Source of the DNA: Citrobacter arsenatis
GTDB taxonomy: Bacteria > Pseudomonadota > Gammaproteobacteria > Enterobacterales > Enterobacteriaceae
Assembly: GCF_004353845.1 (NCBI RefSeq)
Contig: NZ_CP037864.1
Span: 1,984,001-2,048,000 of the forward strand
Reading direction: 5' to 3'
Length of the DNA stretch: 64,000 bases
Both the position numbers and the translations under genes were made by a program. Below, piece after piece: positions 36,905-45,800 of this stretch. Under the pieces are notes generated by a model. It had not been told where the DNA came from and searched no databases. It worked only from the letters and a program-made list of their open reading frames with translations. Numbering within the stretch: position 1 is the stretch's first letter; every line of letters begins with the position of its first letter.

Positions 36905-37320
36905 CTGACTTATTTTAAAGCTCGTAATTAATAACTAAAGCGAGTAAAGTTCACCGCCACAAAATGGGCGGTGAATAACCATATTGACACATTCAGAAAC
37001 GCATTTTATCGGAATGTGCGGATTTTACGGCCATTCGGGACCGAATTGTGATAGCCGTCAAACAAAAACAAACTGAATTATTTTACTCTGTGTAATAAAT
37101 AAAGGGTACTTAGATGCCCTGTACACGGCGAGGTTCTCCCCCCTCGCTAATGCGTGAGAACGTAGAATACACAAAGTCATTCAAGCTGCATCAAGACGGC
37201 ATGTGAGTGAATTGCAGGAGCTTGCTTGAGTAAGTGACTGGGATGAACGAACGCAGCCAACGCTGAGGCAATTTGAAGGATGACGTGTATAAGCACAAAT
37301 ACTCAGGAGCACTCCTAATT
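36905..37320 (+). promoter_or_regulatory. ptsG control region (leader, CRP and Mlc sites)
   Basis: This 416-bp gap contains: a perfect 9-bp hairpin at 36950-36975 (TTCACCGCC with GGCGGTGAA), probably a ycfH transcript end or stabiliser; a CRP site at 37047-37062 (TGTGA-N6-TCAAA); a candidate Mlc operator at 37077-37100 with inverted ATTATTT/AATAAAT ends; and the leader of the mRNA. Known E. coli ptsG logic is CRP activation and Mlc repression relieved by glucose. Site calls are by eye. Confidence 0.7.
37281..37320 (+). promoter_or_regulatory. SgrS pairing region and ribosome site of ptsG
   Basis: GACGTGTATAAGCACAAA and ACTCAGGAGCACTC before the ptsG ATG match the E. coli stretch that pairs with the small RNA SgrS under glucose-phosphate stress. 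Pairing covers the AGGAG ribosome site. Conservation suggests that SgrS control is kept. Confidence 0.75.
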
Positions 37321-38754
37321 ATGTTTAAGAATGCATTTGCTAACCTGCAAAAGGTCGGTAAATCGCTGATGCTGCCGGTTTCCGTACTCCCGATTGCAGG
37401 TATCCTGCTGGGTGTCGGTTCCGCTAACTTCAGCTGGCTGCCAGCCGTTGTATCGCACGTAATGGCAGAAGCAGGCGGATCTGTTTTTGCAAACATGCCG
37501 CTGATTTTTGCCATCGGTGTTGCGTTAGGCTTCACCAACAACGACGGCGTATCTGCACTGGCATCCGTTGTTGCTTACGGCATCATGGTTAAAACCATGG
37601 CTGTAGTTGCGCCGCTGGTTCTGCATTTACCTGCTGAAGAGATCGCCGCAAAACACCTTGCTGATACGGGTGTTCTCGGGGGGATTATCTCCGGTGCGAT
37701 TGCAGCGTACATGTTCAACCGCTTCTACCGTATCAAATTGCCTGAGTATCTTGGCTTCTTTGCGGGTAAGCGCTTCGTTCCTATTATTTCTGGTCTGGCT
37801 GCCATCTTCACGGGTGTGGTTCTGTCCTTCATTTGGCCACCGATCGGTACTGCTATTCAAACGTTCTCCCAGTGGGCTGCATACCAGAACCCGGTCGTGG
37901 CGTTCGGTATCTATGGCTTCATTGAACGCTGCCTGGTGCCGTTTGGTCTGCACCATATCTGGAACGTTCCATTCCAGATGCAGATTGGTGAATACACCAA
38001 CGCTGCTGGTCAGGTGTTCCACGGCGATATCCCTCGCTATATGGCAGGTGACCCGACTGCGGGCAAACTGTCCGGTGGCTTCCTGTTCAAAATGTACGGT
38101 CTGCCGGCTGCCGCTATTGCTATCTGGCACTCTGCTAAACCTGAAAACCGCGCGAAAGTGGGCGGTATCATGATCTCCGCGGCGCTGACCTCGTTCCTGA
38201 CCGGTATTACCGAGCCGATCGAGTTCTCCTTCATGTTCGTGGCGCCGATCCTGTACATCATCCACGCGATTCTGGCTGGTCTGGCATTCCCGATCTGTAT
38301 CCTGCTGGGTATGCGTGACGGTACGTCGTTCTCCCATGGTCTGATCGACTTTATCGTTCTGTCCGGTAACAGCAGCAAACTGTGGCTGTTCCCGATTGTC
38401 GGTATCGGTTATGCGATCGTGTACTACACCATCTTCCGTGTGCTGATCAAAGCGCTGGACCTGAAAACTCCGGGTCGTGAAGATGCTACCGAAGACAGCA
38501 AAGCAGGTGCATCCGGCGAAATGGCTCCGGCTCTGGTTGCGGCATTCGGCGGTAAAGAAAACATCACTAACCTCGATGCGTGCATCACTCGTCTGCGCGT
38601 CAGCGTGGCTGACGTTGCTAAAGTGGATCAGGCTGGCCTGAAGAAACTGGGCGCGGCGGGCGTTGTGGTAGCTGGTTCCGGTGTTCAGGCTATCTTCGGG
38701 ACGAAGTCCGATAACCTGAAAACTGAAATGGATGAGTACATCCGTCACAGCTAA
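37321..38754 (+). CDS. ptsG: PTS glucose-specific EIICB component
   Basis: A 477-residue glucose transporter, identical in length to E. coli PtsG. The membrane EIIC domain (about residues 1-390) has the GITEPIEFSFMF glucose-site motif. After an acidic linker, the EIIB domain carries the phosphorylated Cys in NLDACITRLRVSV. The ATG at 37321 is used; an in-frame start 16 codons upstream lies in the SgrS target. Confidence 0.97.
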   Translation: MFKNAFANLQKVGKSLMLPVSVLPIAGILLGVGSANFSWLPAVVSHVMAEAGGSVFANMPLIFAIGVALGFTNNDGVSALASVVAYGIMVKTMAVVAPLVLHLPAEEIAAKHLADTGVLGGIISGAIAAYMFNRFYRIKLPEYLGFFAGKRFVPIISGLAAIFTGVVLSFIWPPIGTAIQTFSQWAAYQNPVVAFGIYGFIERCLVPFGLHHIWNVPFQMQIGEYTNAAGQVFHGDIPRYMAGDPTAGKLSGGFLFKMYGLPAAAIAIWHSAKPENRAKVGGIMISAALTSFLTGITEPIEFSFMFVAPILYIIHAILAGLAFPICILLGMRDGTSFSHGLIDFIVLSGNSSKLWLFPIVGIGYAIVYYTIFRVLIKALDLKTPGREDATEDSKAGASGEMAPALVAAFGGKENITNLDACITRLRVSVADVAKVDQAGLKKLGAAGVVVAGSGVQAIFGTKSDNLKTEMDEYIRHS

Positions 38755-38777
38755 GCAGTAAGAAGTTGGGGAGAACT

Positions 38778-38803
38778 AAGGCAGCCTGCGGGCTGCCTTT
38801 TTT
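38778..38803 (+). terminator. Terminator after ptsG
   Basis: A 9-bp perfect stem (AAGGCAGCC with GGCTGCCTT, loop TGCG) runs into a T stretch. It separates ptsG from the convergent aminopeptidase gene. Confidence 0.9.
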
Positions 38804-38809
38804 ATTGTA

Positions 38810-40588
38810 TTAATTGGCCTGAACGCGAATCGGCGCGGTGGCGGCGAATAGCCACGGACGTGCCTCTGCGTTCACGCGAGGGGATAACGTCTCTCTGACC
38901 TGCTGGTGGTAATCATCAATCCACTGCTTCTCTGTATCGCTGAGCAGATGCAGTTCAACCAGATTCAAATCAATCGGCACCAACGTCAGCGTTGAAAAAC
39001 GACAGAAACCAGGACGACTGTTGATAATCTCCACCTGATTCTCAATACGGATCCCATATTGCCCGGCCAGATAATAACCCGGTTCGATGGTAATGATATT
39101 GCCTGCAACCAGAGGCCAGGGGTTTACTTTTTTGGCAATGCGATGGGGCTGCTCATGAATAAGTAGCTGATGGCCGACCCCGTGTCCTGTTCCATGATCA
39201 AAATCCAGCCCTAATTCCCACAGCGCCCGACGACTAAAGGCATCCAGTTGGTGGCCCTGAGTACCGACAGGAAACTGCAGCGAGATAAGCGACAAAAAGC
39301 CTTTCAACACGGCGGTGTAATGCAGACGACGCTGCGGATCCTGCGGACCAAACGCGAGGGTGCGCGTCGTATCCGTCGTACCATTGTGGTACTGGCCGCC
39401 TGAATCATTCAGATACATGGCCTGAGAGGTAATTGGCGTATTGGTTTTTTCGCTAGAGTGGTAATGGCACATTGCCGCATTGCTGGCAGAGGCCGAAATC
39501 GTGCTGAAGCTTTGCTCGATAAATCCCGGCTGCTGCTGGCGAAATTCCAGTTGCTTCGCCTGCGCTTCCAGTTCGGTGACCGGATTGCCTGCCGCTTCGC
39601 GCAAGGGGACTTCATGCGTAAGCCATGCGAGAAAGTTAACCAGGGCTGCGCCATCCTGTTCATGGCATTCCCGATAGCCCGCCAGTTCAATGTCATTTTT
39701 GTGCGCTTTCATTAGGGTGATGGGATCGGGGGCCCATAAGACTTCGCCGCCGTGTTCTTCAATGGCAAAACGCAACGCAACCGGGGCGTAATCTTTATCG
39801 ACCAGGAAGCGCTTACCATTGGCCAGTTGCTGGCAGCGCGCAATGAAACTCTCTTGTGGGGCCAGAGTAAGCGTATCCAGCAGCGATGCGGAGAGCTGCT
39901 GGGTTTTGTTGCTATCCACAAACCATTCCAGCTCGCCGCTGCGATGGAGCAGGGCAAACGAAAACGGCACCGGCACCATGGCCAGATCCGAACCGCGTAC
40001 ATTCAACAGCCAGGCAATGTTATCCGGCAGGGTGATCGCCAGAACGTCGGCCTGGTGTTGCGTGAGCTGCTCCACGACACGGGCACGCTTTTGCGAACTG
40101 CTTTCCCCGCTGATTTCAATGAGCATTTCGCGAATGATGCCGCAGGGGGCCGCCGGGCGATCATGCCATACCTGGTCGAAAGGATCTTGCGCAAGAGGCA
40201 CCAGTTCGCAGTGCGTGGCCGAAAGCGCTTCAAACTGACTGTTGACCATCAGCAACGGTTCAAAGGCGATACGCGCGCCCGCTGTAACATGAGCCTGCAA
40301 ATAGTCGGCCAGCGGTTCATCATGTAAATGGTGAATTTCAAAATCATCCAGCGAGACTTCATTGCGCACCTGGACCTGATAACGTCCATCGACAAACATT
40401 AATGCGCGGTCGCGCAGGACCAACGCGAGCCCCGCCGAGCCGCTAAAACCGGTCAGCCAGGCCAGTTTATTATCATGCGGCGTACAATCTTCGCTTTGGT
40501 GAGCGTCGGCGCGCGGGACAATCATGCCATCCAACCCCTGCGCTATCAGCAGGTTGCGCAGGGCGGAAAGAGGAGTTGAGTTGTGCAT
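38810..40588 (-). CDS. Three-domain Xaa-Pro aminopeptidase (M24B)
   Basis: A 592-residue cytosolic peptidase that removes N-terminal residues preceding proline. It has two creatinase-like N-terminal domains and a C-terminal pita-bread domain. The metal ligands are all present: Asp in LNDSGGQY, Asp in GTTDTTRT, His in GHGVGHQLLIH, and Glu in EPGYYL and ENQVEI. This is the longer eukaryotic-like APP1 type, distinct from the roughly 440-residue E. coli PepP. It has no counterpart at this place in K-12. It lies 15 bases after amn on the same strand, so the two may be co-transcribed. Confidence 0.88.
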   Translation of the reverse strand: MHNSTPLSALRNLLIAQGLDGMIVPRADAHQSEDCTPHDNKLAWLTGFSGSAGLALVLRDRALMFVDGRYQVQVRNEVSLDDFEIHHLHDEPLADYLQAHVTAGARIAFEPLLMVNSQFEALSATHCELVPLAQDPFDQVWHDRPAAPCGIIREMLIEISGESSSQKRARVVEQLTQHQADVLAITLPDNIAWLLNVRGSDLAMVPVPFSFALLHRSGELEWFVDSNKTQQLSASLLDTLTLAPQESFIARCQQLANGKRFLVDKDYAPVALRFAIEEHGGEVLWAPDPITLMKAHKNDIELAGYRECHEQDGAALVNFLAWLTHEVPLREAAGNPVTELEAQAKQLEFRQQQPGFIEQSFSTISASASNAAMCHYHSSEKTNTPITSQAMYLNDSGGQYHNGTTDTTRTLAFGPQDPQRRLHYTAVLKGFLSLISLQFPVGTQGHQLDAFSRRALWELGLDFDHGTGHGVGHQLLIHEQPHRIAKKVNPWPLVAGNIITIEPGYYLAGQYGIRIENQVEIINSRPGFCRFSTLTLVPIDLNLVELHLLSDTEKQWIDDYHQQVRETLSPRVNAEARPWLFAATAPIRVQAN

Positions 40589-40603
40589 AGTTACCTTCAG
40601 GCC

Positions 40604-42058
40604 TTAACGGAACGGCGGTTCGTTGAACGTACGTAATTTACGGGAGTGCAGTCGGTCGCCTTCGGCGCGAAGACGATCGATAGCCCGGATACCTATTTGC
40701 AGGTGCTCGGAAATGGCACCTTCATAAAAACGGTTGGCTTGGCCTGGCAATTTGATCTCGCCGTGGAGCGGTTTATCGGAAACGCACAGCAGCGTGCCGT
40801 AAGGGACACGGAAGCGGTAGCCCTGAGCGGCGATAGTGGCGCTTTCCATATCAATAGCCACCGCTCGGCTGAGGTTGAAACGCAGCGCAGAAGCGGAATA
40901 GCGTAGCTCCCAGTTACGATCGTCGGTGGTGACGACGGTACCGGTACGCAGGCGCTGTTTAACCTCTTCGCCGGGCATGCCGCTGACTTCTTTGGTGGCG
41001 TCATACAGTGCGCGCTGCACTTCCGCAATGCTCGGAATCGGAATATCCGGTGGTAGGACGGCATCCAACACGTGGTCGTCACGCAGATAAGCGTGGGCCA
41101 GAACATAGTCGCCAATCGCCTGACTTTCACGCAGGCCGCCACAGTGTCCAATCATCAGCCAGACGTCAGGGCGCAATACGGCCAGATGGTCGCAAATGGT
41201 TTTAGCATTAGACGGGCCAACGCCGATATTGACCAGCGTGATCCCCTGACCGTCGGCGGTGATTAAATGCCATGCGGGCATCTGGTGTTTCTTCCAGGCG
41301 AGATCGGAGATAGCTTCCTCCGGCGCTTCAGTTTCCGCGGTGATCCAGATCCCGCCCGCGCATGACAGCGCGATATACGGGCTGTCCGGGTCGAGGATTT
41401 GGCTGCAGCCCCAGCGCACGAACTCATCGACGTAGCGAGTGTAGTTGGTGAACAGTACAAAGGGCTGAAAATGTTCAACCGGCGTACCCGTGTAGTGACG
41501 TAGTCGTGCCAGCGAAAAATCTACCCGTCGGGCATCGAAGTGCGACAACGGAGAGAATTCTGCTGGATGATAGGTGCCATCCGCAGTTTCATCGCCAATC
41601 TGTGACAGTTCGGTAGTGGGGAAATGGCGCGTTAATCCGGCGCTCATCGAGCGGTCGAGGGTGAGTTCAGAGCCGTCAATGACATACGGATAGGGAATTT
41701 CATGCAGCGATGGCTCGACGGAGATATGTGCATCATAGTCCTGATACAGCAGCGTGAGCTGTTCTTCCAGATAGGGACGAAAAAGCGACGGACGGGTAAT
41801 CGTAGTGGTGTAGCTGCCCGCGTGGGTAAAACGGCCATAGGCGCGGGTTTTCGGGGGATTGGTGGCGCTGCCATCCCAGGTGACACAAAGCGATGGGTAA
41901 ACAAAAAGACCATTATGGCGGGCGATTACGTCAGGGAGGGTCCCTGTTTCAATATACTTACCAATGGCGCTACGCAGTGCTTTAACCGACTGCTCGTACA
42001 GCGCGTCCAGTTTATCCAGCGCCTGAGTTGGGGTCAGGCTGGAGCCCTTATTGTTCAT
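40604..42058 (-). CDS. amn: AMP nucleosidase
   Basis: A 484-residue enzyme splitting AMP into adenine and ribose 5-phosphate, regulating adenylate pools. The C-terminal phosphorylase domain shows VNIGVGPSNAKTICDHLAVLRPDVWLMIGHCGG and AIDMESATIAAQG with catalytic Asp/Glu. The N-terminal AMN_N domain is intact. Same length as in E. coli. AAGGAGACAGAC precedes the ATG. Confidence 0.95.
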   Translation of the reverse strand: MNNKGSSLTPTQALDKLDALYEQSVKALRSAIGKYIETGTLPDVIARHNGLFVYPSLCVTWDGSATNPPKTRAYGRFTHAGSYTTTITRPSLFRPYLEEQLTLLYQDYDAHISVEPSLHEIPYPYVIDGSELTLDRSMSAGLTRHFPTTELSQIGDETADGTYHPAEFSPLSHFDARRVDFSLARLRHYTGTPVEHFQPFVLFTNYTRYVDEFVRWGCSQILDPDSPYIALSCAGGIWITAETEAPEEAISDLAWKKHQMPAWHLITADGQGITLVNIGVGPSNAKTICDHLAVLRPDVWLMIGHCGGLRESQAIGDYVLAHAYLRDDHVLDAVLPPDIPIPSIAEVQRALYDATKEVSGMPGEEVKQRLRTGTVVTTDDRNWELRYSASALRFNLSRAVAIDMESATIAAQGYRFRVPYGTLLCVSDKPLHGEIKLPGQANRFYEGAISEHLQIGIRAIDRLRAEGDRLHSRKLRTFNEPPFR

Positions 42059-42176
42059 GTCTGTCTCCTTGTTCCACAGATGTACTGCTCTCCCGATAGT
42101 ATGTCACAGGAATATGAAACAAAAGTCAGACGTTGAGGAAGATTGTGCGAAGACCGGTCGGCCTTCGCATCATGAC

Positions 42177-43493
42177 TTAACCGTGCTGTTTATCCCGCAT
42201 CAGCAAGGCAGTGGTAGCGGAAATAAGACACCCGGCCATCAGATAAATAGCCACGCTGTGCCAGTCTCCGTCCGAGAATGTCACCAGTGCGGCAGCGATG
42301 AAGGGCGTAAAACCGCCGCCGACTACGCTTGCTACCTGATAACCAACGCCTGCGCCGCTGTAGCGATAGCTTGCGCCAAACAAACCGGTAAACATAGGCT
42401 GCTGCACGCAGACCACCATATCGTGGGCGATGTTGGCTAACATAATCGCGAAGAACACTATCCAGAAAATAGACTGTGCCTCCAGCGCCATAAAGAACGG
42501 GAAGGCGCTCAGCGTCCCCACCAATGCGCCGGTAATGTAGACGCGCCGACGACCAAAACGGTCGGCAAGCCAGGCAAAGCAGGGGATGGTCAGACAGCTC
42601 AGTCCGCCCACTAACAAACCGATATTCAGAAACAGTTCGCGGGGCAGGCCCAGGTTCTGTGTGGAGTAATTAAGGGCAAACGCGGTGACAATATACATCG
42701 TCAGCAGTTCACATAAGCGCAGGGCGATAATTTTTAAAAATGCGCCAGGATGTCGGATTAACGCTTCGACCACCGGAAGTCGCTTTTTCTCAGGTTGCGG
42801 TGCCTGCTGTTGCTGTTCGAATTCGGCTGATTCATCCATGCGGTTACGCATCCACAATGCCCCCAAAACCAGCACAATGCTGAACAGGAACGGAATACGC
42901 CAGCCCCAGCTCAGGAACTGCTCATCGGTGGTTTGCGAGCTAATCAGCGAGACCAGACCGGTAGAAAGCAGCAGCCCGACGCCGTAACCAACCTGCACAC
43001 CACTGCTGTAGAAGGCTTTTTTGTTTTTCGGTGCGCTTTCGACCGAGAGTAACGCCGCCCCGCCCCATTCACCGCCAACGGCAAACCCCTGGATAGCGCG
43101 CAGCGTCACCAGCAGCACAGGTGCCCACCAGCCAATGGTGTCAAAGGAAGGAATAATCCCTATCAGCGCAGTGGCAATCCCCATCATCCACACGGTGAGC
43201 ATCAGCATACGTTTACGACCCAGGCGGTCGCCGAAGTGGCCGAAGATCACCCCGCCTAGCGGGCGGAACAAGAATCCGACGCCAAAGGTGGCGAACGCGG
43301 CAAGTGTTCCCATCGCCGGACTAACCTGCGGGAAGAACTCGCGATTAAAGACCAGCGCGGCGGTGATGCCATAAAGCAGAAAATCATACCAGTCGACCAC
43401 GGCGCCCGCGAAGCTACCAAGCGCAGCGCGTCGGGCACGGTGAAGCGAAGAGGCGTCCTGTTGGGGACCCGTGGAAGTGAGGGTGGAATCCAT
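42177..43493 (-). CDS. shiA: Shikimate transporter ShiA
   Basis: A 438-residue MFS proton symporter, the same length as E. coli ShiA and nearly identical over the first half. It has 12 membrane segments, GHFGDRLGRKRML and ADRFGRRRVYITG as the two MFS loop motifs, and RAIQGFAVGGEWGGAALL. It takes up shikimate and dehydroshikimate. It lies upstream of amn on the same strand with a 118-bp gap; in E. coli the pair has the same order and orientation. Confidence 0.94.
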   Translation of the reverse strand: MDSTLTSTGPQQDASSLHRARRAALGSFAGAVVDWYDFLLYGITAALVFNREFFPQVSPAMGTLAAFATFGVGFLFRPLGGVIFGHFGDRLGRKRMLMLTVWMMGIATALIGIIPSFDTIGWWAPVLLVTLRAIQGFAVGGEWGGAALLSVESAPKNKKAFYSSGVQVGYGVGLLLSTGLVSLISSQTTDEQFLSWGWRIPFLFSIVLVLGALWMRNRMDESAEFEQQQQAPQPEKKRLPVVEALIRHPGAFLKIIALRLCELLTMYIVTAFALNYSTQNLGLPRELFLNIGLLVGGLSCLTIPCFAWLADRFGRRRVYITGALVGTLSAFPFFMALEAQSIFWIVFFAIMLANIAHDMVVCVQQPMFTGLFGASYRYSGAGVGYQVASVVGGGFTPFIAAALVTFSDGDWHSVAIYLMAGCLISATTALLMRDKQHG

Positions 43494-43923
43494 AGTTATC
43501 CTGTCTGTACGGTCTTTTAGTTATTAGTATTTAGGTTGGGTTACACACATTGCAGTCGATATATTAACGACCGTTATGAGATTACCGCGACAGACGCGAA
43601 GAGAAAACGATTATCTCTCTCATCACAGGACAAGATGAAAAATAAGACGAATGCGTATTCAGGAGTCTGGCCTGAGTGGATGGGGCGTCAAAGAGATCTG
43701 GTGGTCTACTCAGGCCAAATATAGAGGTTTGTGGCGATGTTGAGCCGGCTCGAACAGGTCGCGCTAACCGTACTCACCGTCATTGATGAGGAGGTATCCA
43801 GGGAGACAGTACGCAGAGATTAAACCGATCTTTTCCCTGCGGCCAATCTCATATCCTGCAGATGGTGCTTTATAACGTTAGGCATATTTTATCTGCTTAT
43901 TCACAGGGGGAGGATGCCTCAAG
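43494..43923 (+). other. Gene-free stretch between shiA and the fimbrial island, with an inverted repeat
   Basis: No convincing gene. It must hold the shiA promoter near 43500-43560. TGGCCTGAGT (43668-43677) and ACTCAGGCCA (43708-43717) are perfect inverted 10-mers 30 bp apart. A short open frame at about 43739-43825 (MLSRLEQVALTVLTVIDEEV) looks like a gene remnant but I do not recognise it. Base composition drops to AT-rich just after this stretch, so it may contain the island's left edge. Confidence 0.5.
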
Positions 43924-44562
43924 TCAGAACTTAGCGGGGAGCTTATTAAGACTGATGAGGACCCCTCGATGCAATTCAATATAGCCTCCAGCCTTCAGAG
44001 AGGTGAGTATACGCATGATCCCACTCCGTGATAGCTGTGTTTTTCCCATAATGTAATTTACCGCTGTGATGGATTTTCTGTAGGTCTCATTTTCGGACAT
44101 TAACTGCAACAGCAGAAACTTAATGAGTTCATATGAGGTGGGGGCGCTCATTTGCTCATTGATAATATACAGCTTATTAGACAGCACCATCATATGTTGT
44201 GCGACAGGTTTCCAGAGATGATGTTCTTCAATGATTTCAATGGCCTTATCTAAAAGCATAACGCCAATAGTTGCAGGCGTTAACGTTTTTATATAGGTGA
44301 TAATATTTTCGCTAGCGATATAATTTAGACCAAACAACGTGGGTGCGCTGGCTGTTAAAACCGCAATGTCATTTCTATCACGGTGATACGCAACATATCC
44401 TTTCAGCAGGAGATAACAATAGTATTTACCGCCTGAATGTGGATAAAGACGTTTACGGGTTGAAACATTTTTTATTTCACAATGTGGTTCTAATTTTTCG
44501 ATTATGCTCTCTGTAAAAGGAGAAGGGGTCATTAATTTTGTGTTCCAGAAACTATCATTCAT
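43924..44562 (-). CDS. IprA-like winged-helix regulator (fimbrial island, copy 1)
   Basis: A 212-residue DNA-binding protein of the family of E. coli YaiV/IprA. The N-terminal part resembles a cyclic-nucleotide-binding fold (KYYCYLLLKGYVAYHRDRNDIAV) without recognisable ligand residues. The C-terminal wing-helix is YIMGKTQLSRSGIMRILTSLKAGGYIELHRGVLISLNKLP. Members elsewhere include regulators next to fimbrial operons. It is AT-rich relative to the backbone, and lies in tandem with a second family member 96 bases upstream. It probably regulates the divergent fimbrial operon; the signal is unknown. Confidence 0.75.
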   Translation of the reverse strand: MNDSFWNTKLMTPSPFTESIIEKLEPHCEIKNVSTRKRLYPHSGGKYYCYLLLKGYVAYHRDRNDIAVLTASAPTLFGLNYIASENIITYIKTLTPATIGVMLLDKAIEIIEEHHLWKPVAQHMMVLSNKLYIINEQMSAPTSYELIKFLLLQLMSENETYRKSITAVNYIMGKTQLSRSGIMRILTSLKAGGYIELHRGVLISLNKLPAKF

Positions 44563-44658
44563 CTTTCTATCCTGAACTGCATTGATTTATCCTTATATGA
44601 TAGCGTATTAATAAATAATTTGACTCCTTACAGAGGAATTGCGTAATTTGATTATAAA

Positions 44659-45348
44659 TCAATACTTTGGTGGTAGTGATTTAAGTTCTACGAGAACGCC
44701 TTTTTCTATGGTAAGTAACCCTGCACTTCGCAGATCGCTAATGATACGCATAATGTTGCTGCGCGAAAGATAGGTTCTCTCTTTTATGTAATTAGCGGCA
44801 GTGATGTTGGCGCGAAAGCCGGGTGATTCATGCATTAACTGGTTTAACTGGAATTTTATTATGTCATAAGAAGACATTTGCACAATCATTGTGCAATGTT
44901 CAAAAATGCGTGATGACGTATAAATGAGTAAAGCGCAGGTACTTTCCCAAAGAACAAATTTTTCCACTAAGAGATTAAATCTTTCCAGAGGCAGGCGGAT
45001 TAACACAGACTTCTCCAGAGCCCGAATGTAAAGGCGGTCACCATACGCAGACTGATTACTGACGCCCATGATAAAAGGGGATCTTTCACTGTTCAGCACC
45101 ATTCCGTCTCCTCTTCGGTTTAGGCTAATGCTGCCGCTCTCCAGTAAATAGCAGTAGCGTCTTCCATTGATCTGGTAACGTAAAACTTCGCCTTTTACTG
45201 AGGTGATTTTTTCACCGTAAGGACTCATAGAATCCATTAATGTCCGAATGTGTTCCAACGGCTTTTTAGCTAACGTCGAATTTAAATAGTCCGAAGGGAT
45301 GTCTTTAATATCTATTGAGGTCAATTTTAATATCTCTGCCAAAATCAT
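44659..45348 (-). CDS. IprA-like winged-helix regulator (fimbrial island, copy 2)
   Basis: A 229-residue protein of the same family as its downstream neighbour. Shared features are RYCYLLESGSISLNRRGDGMVL in the sensor part and YIKERTYLSRSNIMRIISDLRSAGLLTIEKGVLVELKSLPPKY at the C-terminus. The pair has drifted far apart outside the DNA-binding region, so this is an old duplication or two separate acquisitions. The ATG at 45346-45348 has no clear ribosome site; a later ATG at 45237 is an alternative. It reads away from the fimbrial operon, from just left of the inverted-repeat element. Confidence 0.72.
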   Translation of the reverse strand: MILAEILKLTSIDIKDIPSDYLNSTLAKKPLEHIRTLMDSMSPYGEKITSVKGEVLRYQINGRRYCYLLESGSISLNRRGDGMVLNSERSPFIMGVSNQSAYGDRLYIRALEKSVLIRLPLERFNLLVEKFVLWESTCALLIYTSSRIFEHCTMIVQMSSYDIIKFQLNQLMHESPGFRANITAANYIKERTYLSRSNIMRIISDLRSAGLLTIEKGVLVELKSLPPKY

Positions 45349-45409
45349 TGGAAAAATCTTAGTGAGATCTAGTATGTGATTGGTTTTTTATATTTAGAAT
45401 ATAAAAATA

Positions 45410-45560
45410 TGTTCTTTTTGGACTCTGGGTGTAACATATTTTTAATGTTTTAACTGAGAATTATTTCTCTCGATGACCGTTACTCAAAAGACTTAATGCC
45501 TGATAGGCCAGTGATTTTCTTTTGTTAAACCAGTGTTAAAAGCAGAGTCCAAGAAGAATA
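45410..45560 (+). repeat. Inverted repeat pair flanking 115 bp before the fimbrial operon (possible invertible switch)
   Basis: Left arm 45410-45427 is TGTTCTTTTTGGACTCTG. The right arm at 45543-45560, reverse-complemented, is TATTCTTCTTGGACTCTG. The arms match in 16 of 18 positions, and the inner 10 bp are perfect. The 115-bp interior is AT-rich. The element sits between a divergent regulator and the main fimbrial subunit gene, as do phase-variable promoters such as E. coli fimS. No recombinase gene is visible nearby, so function as a switch is inference. Confidence 0.6.
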
Positions 45561-45731
45561 AATATAAAAATTGCCACGTTAAAATTGTTTCTATAAATTA
45601 CCGTTTAGCAAGTGTGTTATTACCGCCAGGGAAACAGTCAGACTCAGGAAAACGCGATAAAAATTTACTTATAGTAATGCTTCTACAGGTTAGTGATATT
45701 TGTATAAGAGCAGCGTAGGCCCAATGTTTTT

Positions 45732-45745
45732 ATGACATGAGTCAT
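45732..45745 (+). promoter_or_regulatory. Palindrome upstream of the fimbrial subunit gene
   Basis: ATGAC-ATGA-GTCAT is perfect over 5-bp arms, 55 bp before the start. A second weaker inverted pair (CGCT...AGCG at about 45759-45773) follows it. Either could be a regulator site in the leader. The rest of the 45561-45800 leader has weak promoter-like matches only (TTGCCA, 15 bp, TATAAA at 45571-45597). Confidence 0.35.
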
Positions 45746-45800
45746 CCCGGATGTCACTCGCTAAAACAAGCGTTGAGTTTTTAATTAAGGAATAAATAGC

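Noticed and set aside
37627..38748. Minus-strand 373-codon frame opposite ptsG
   Set aside because: Antisense shadow of a highly biased gene, with no ribosome site or protein family resemblance.
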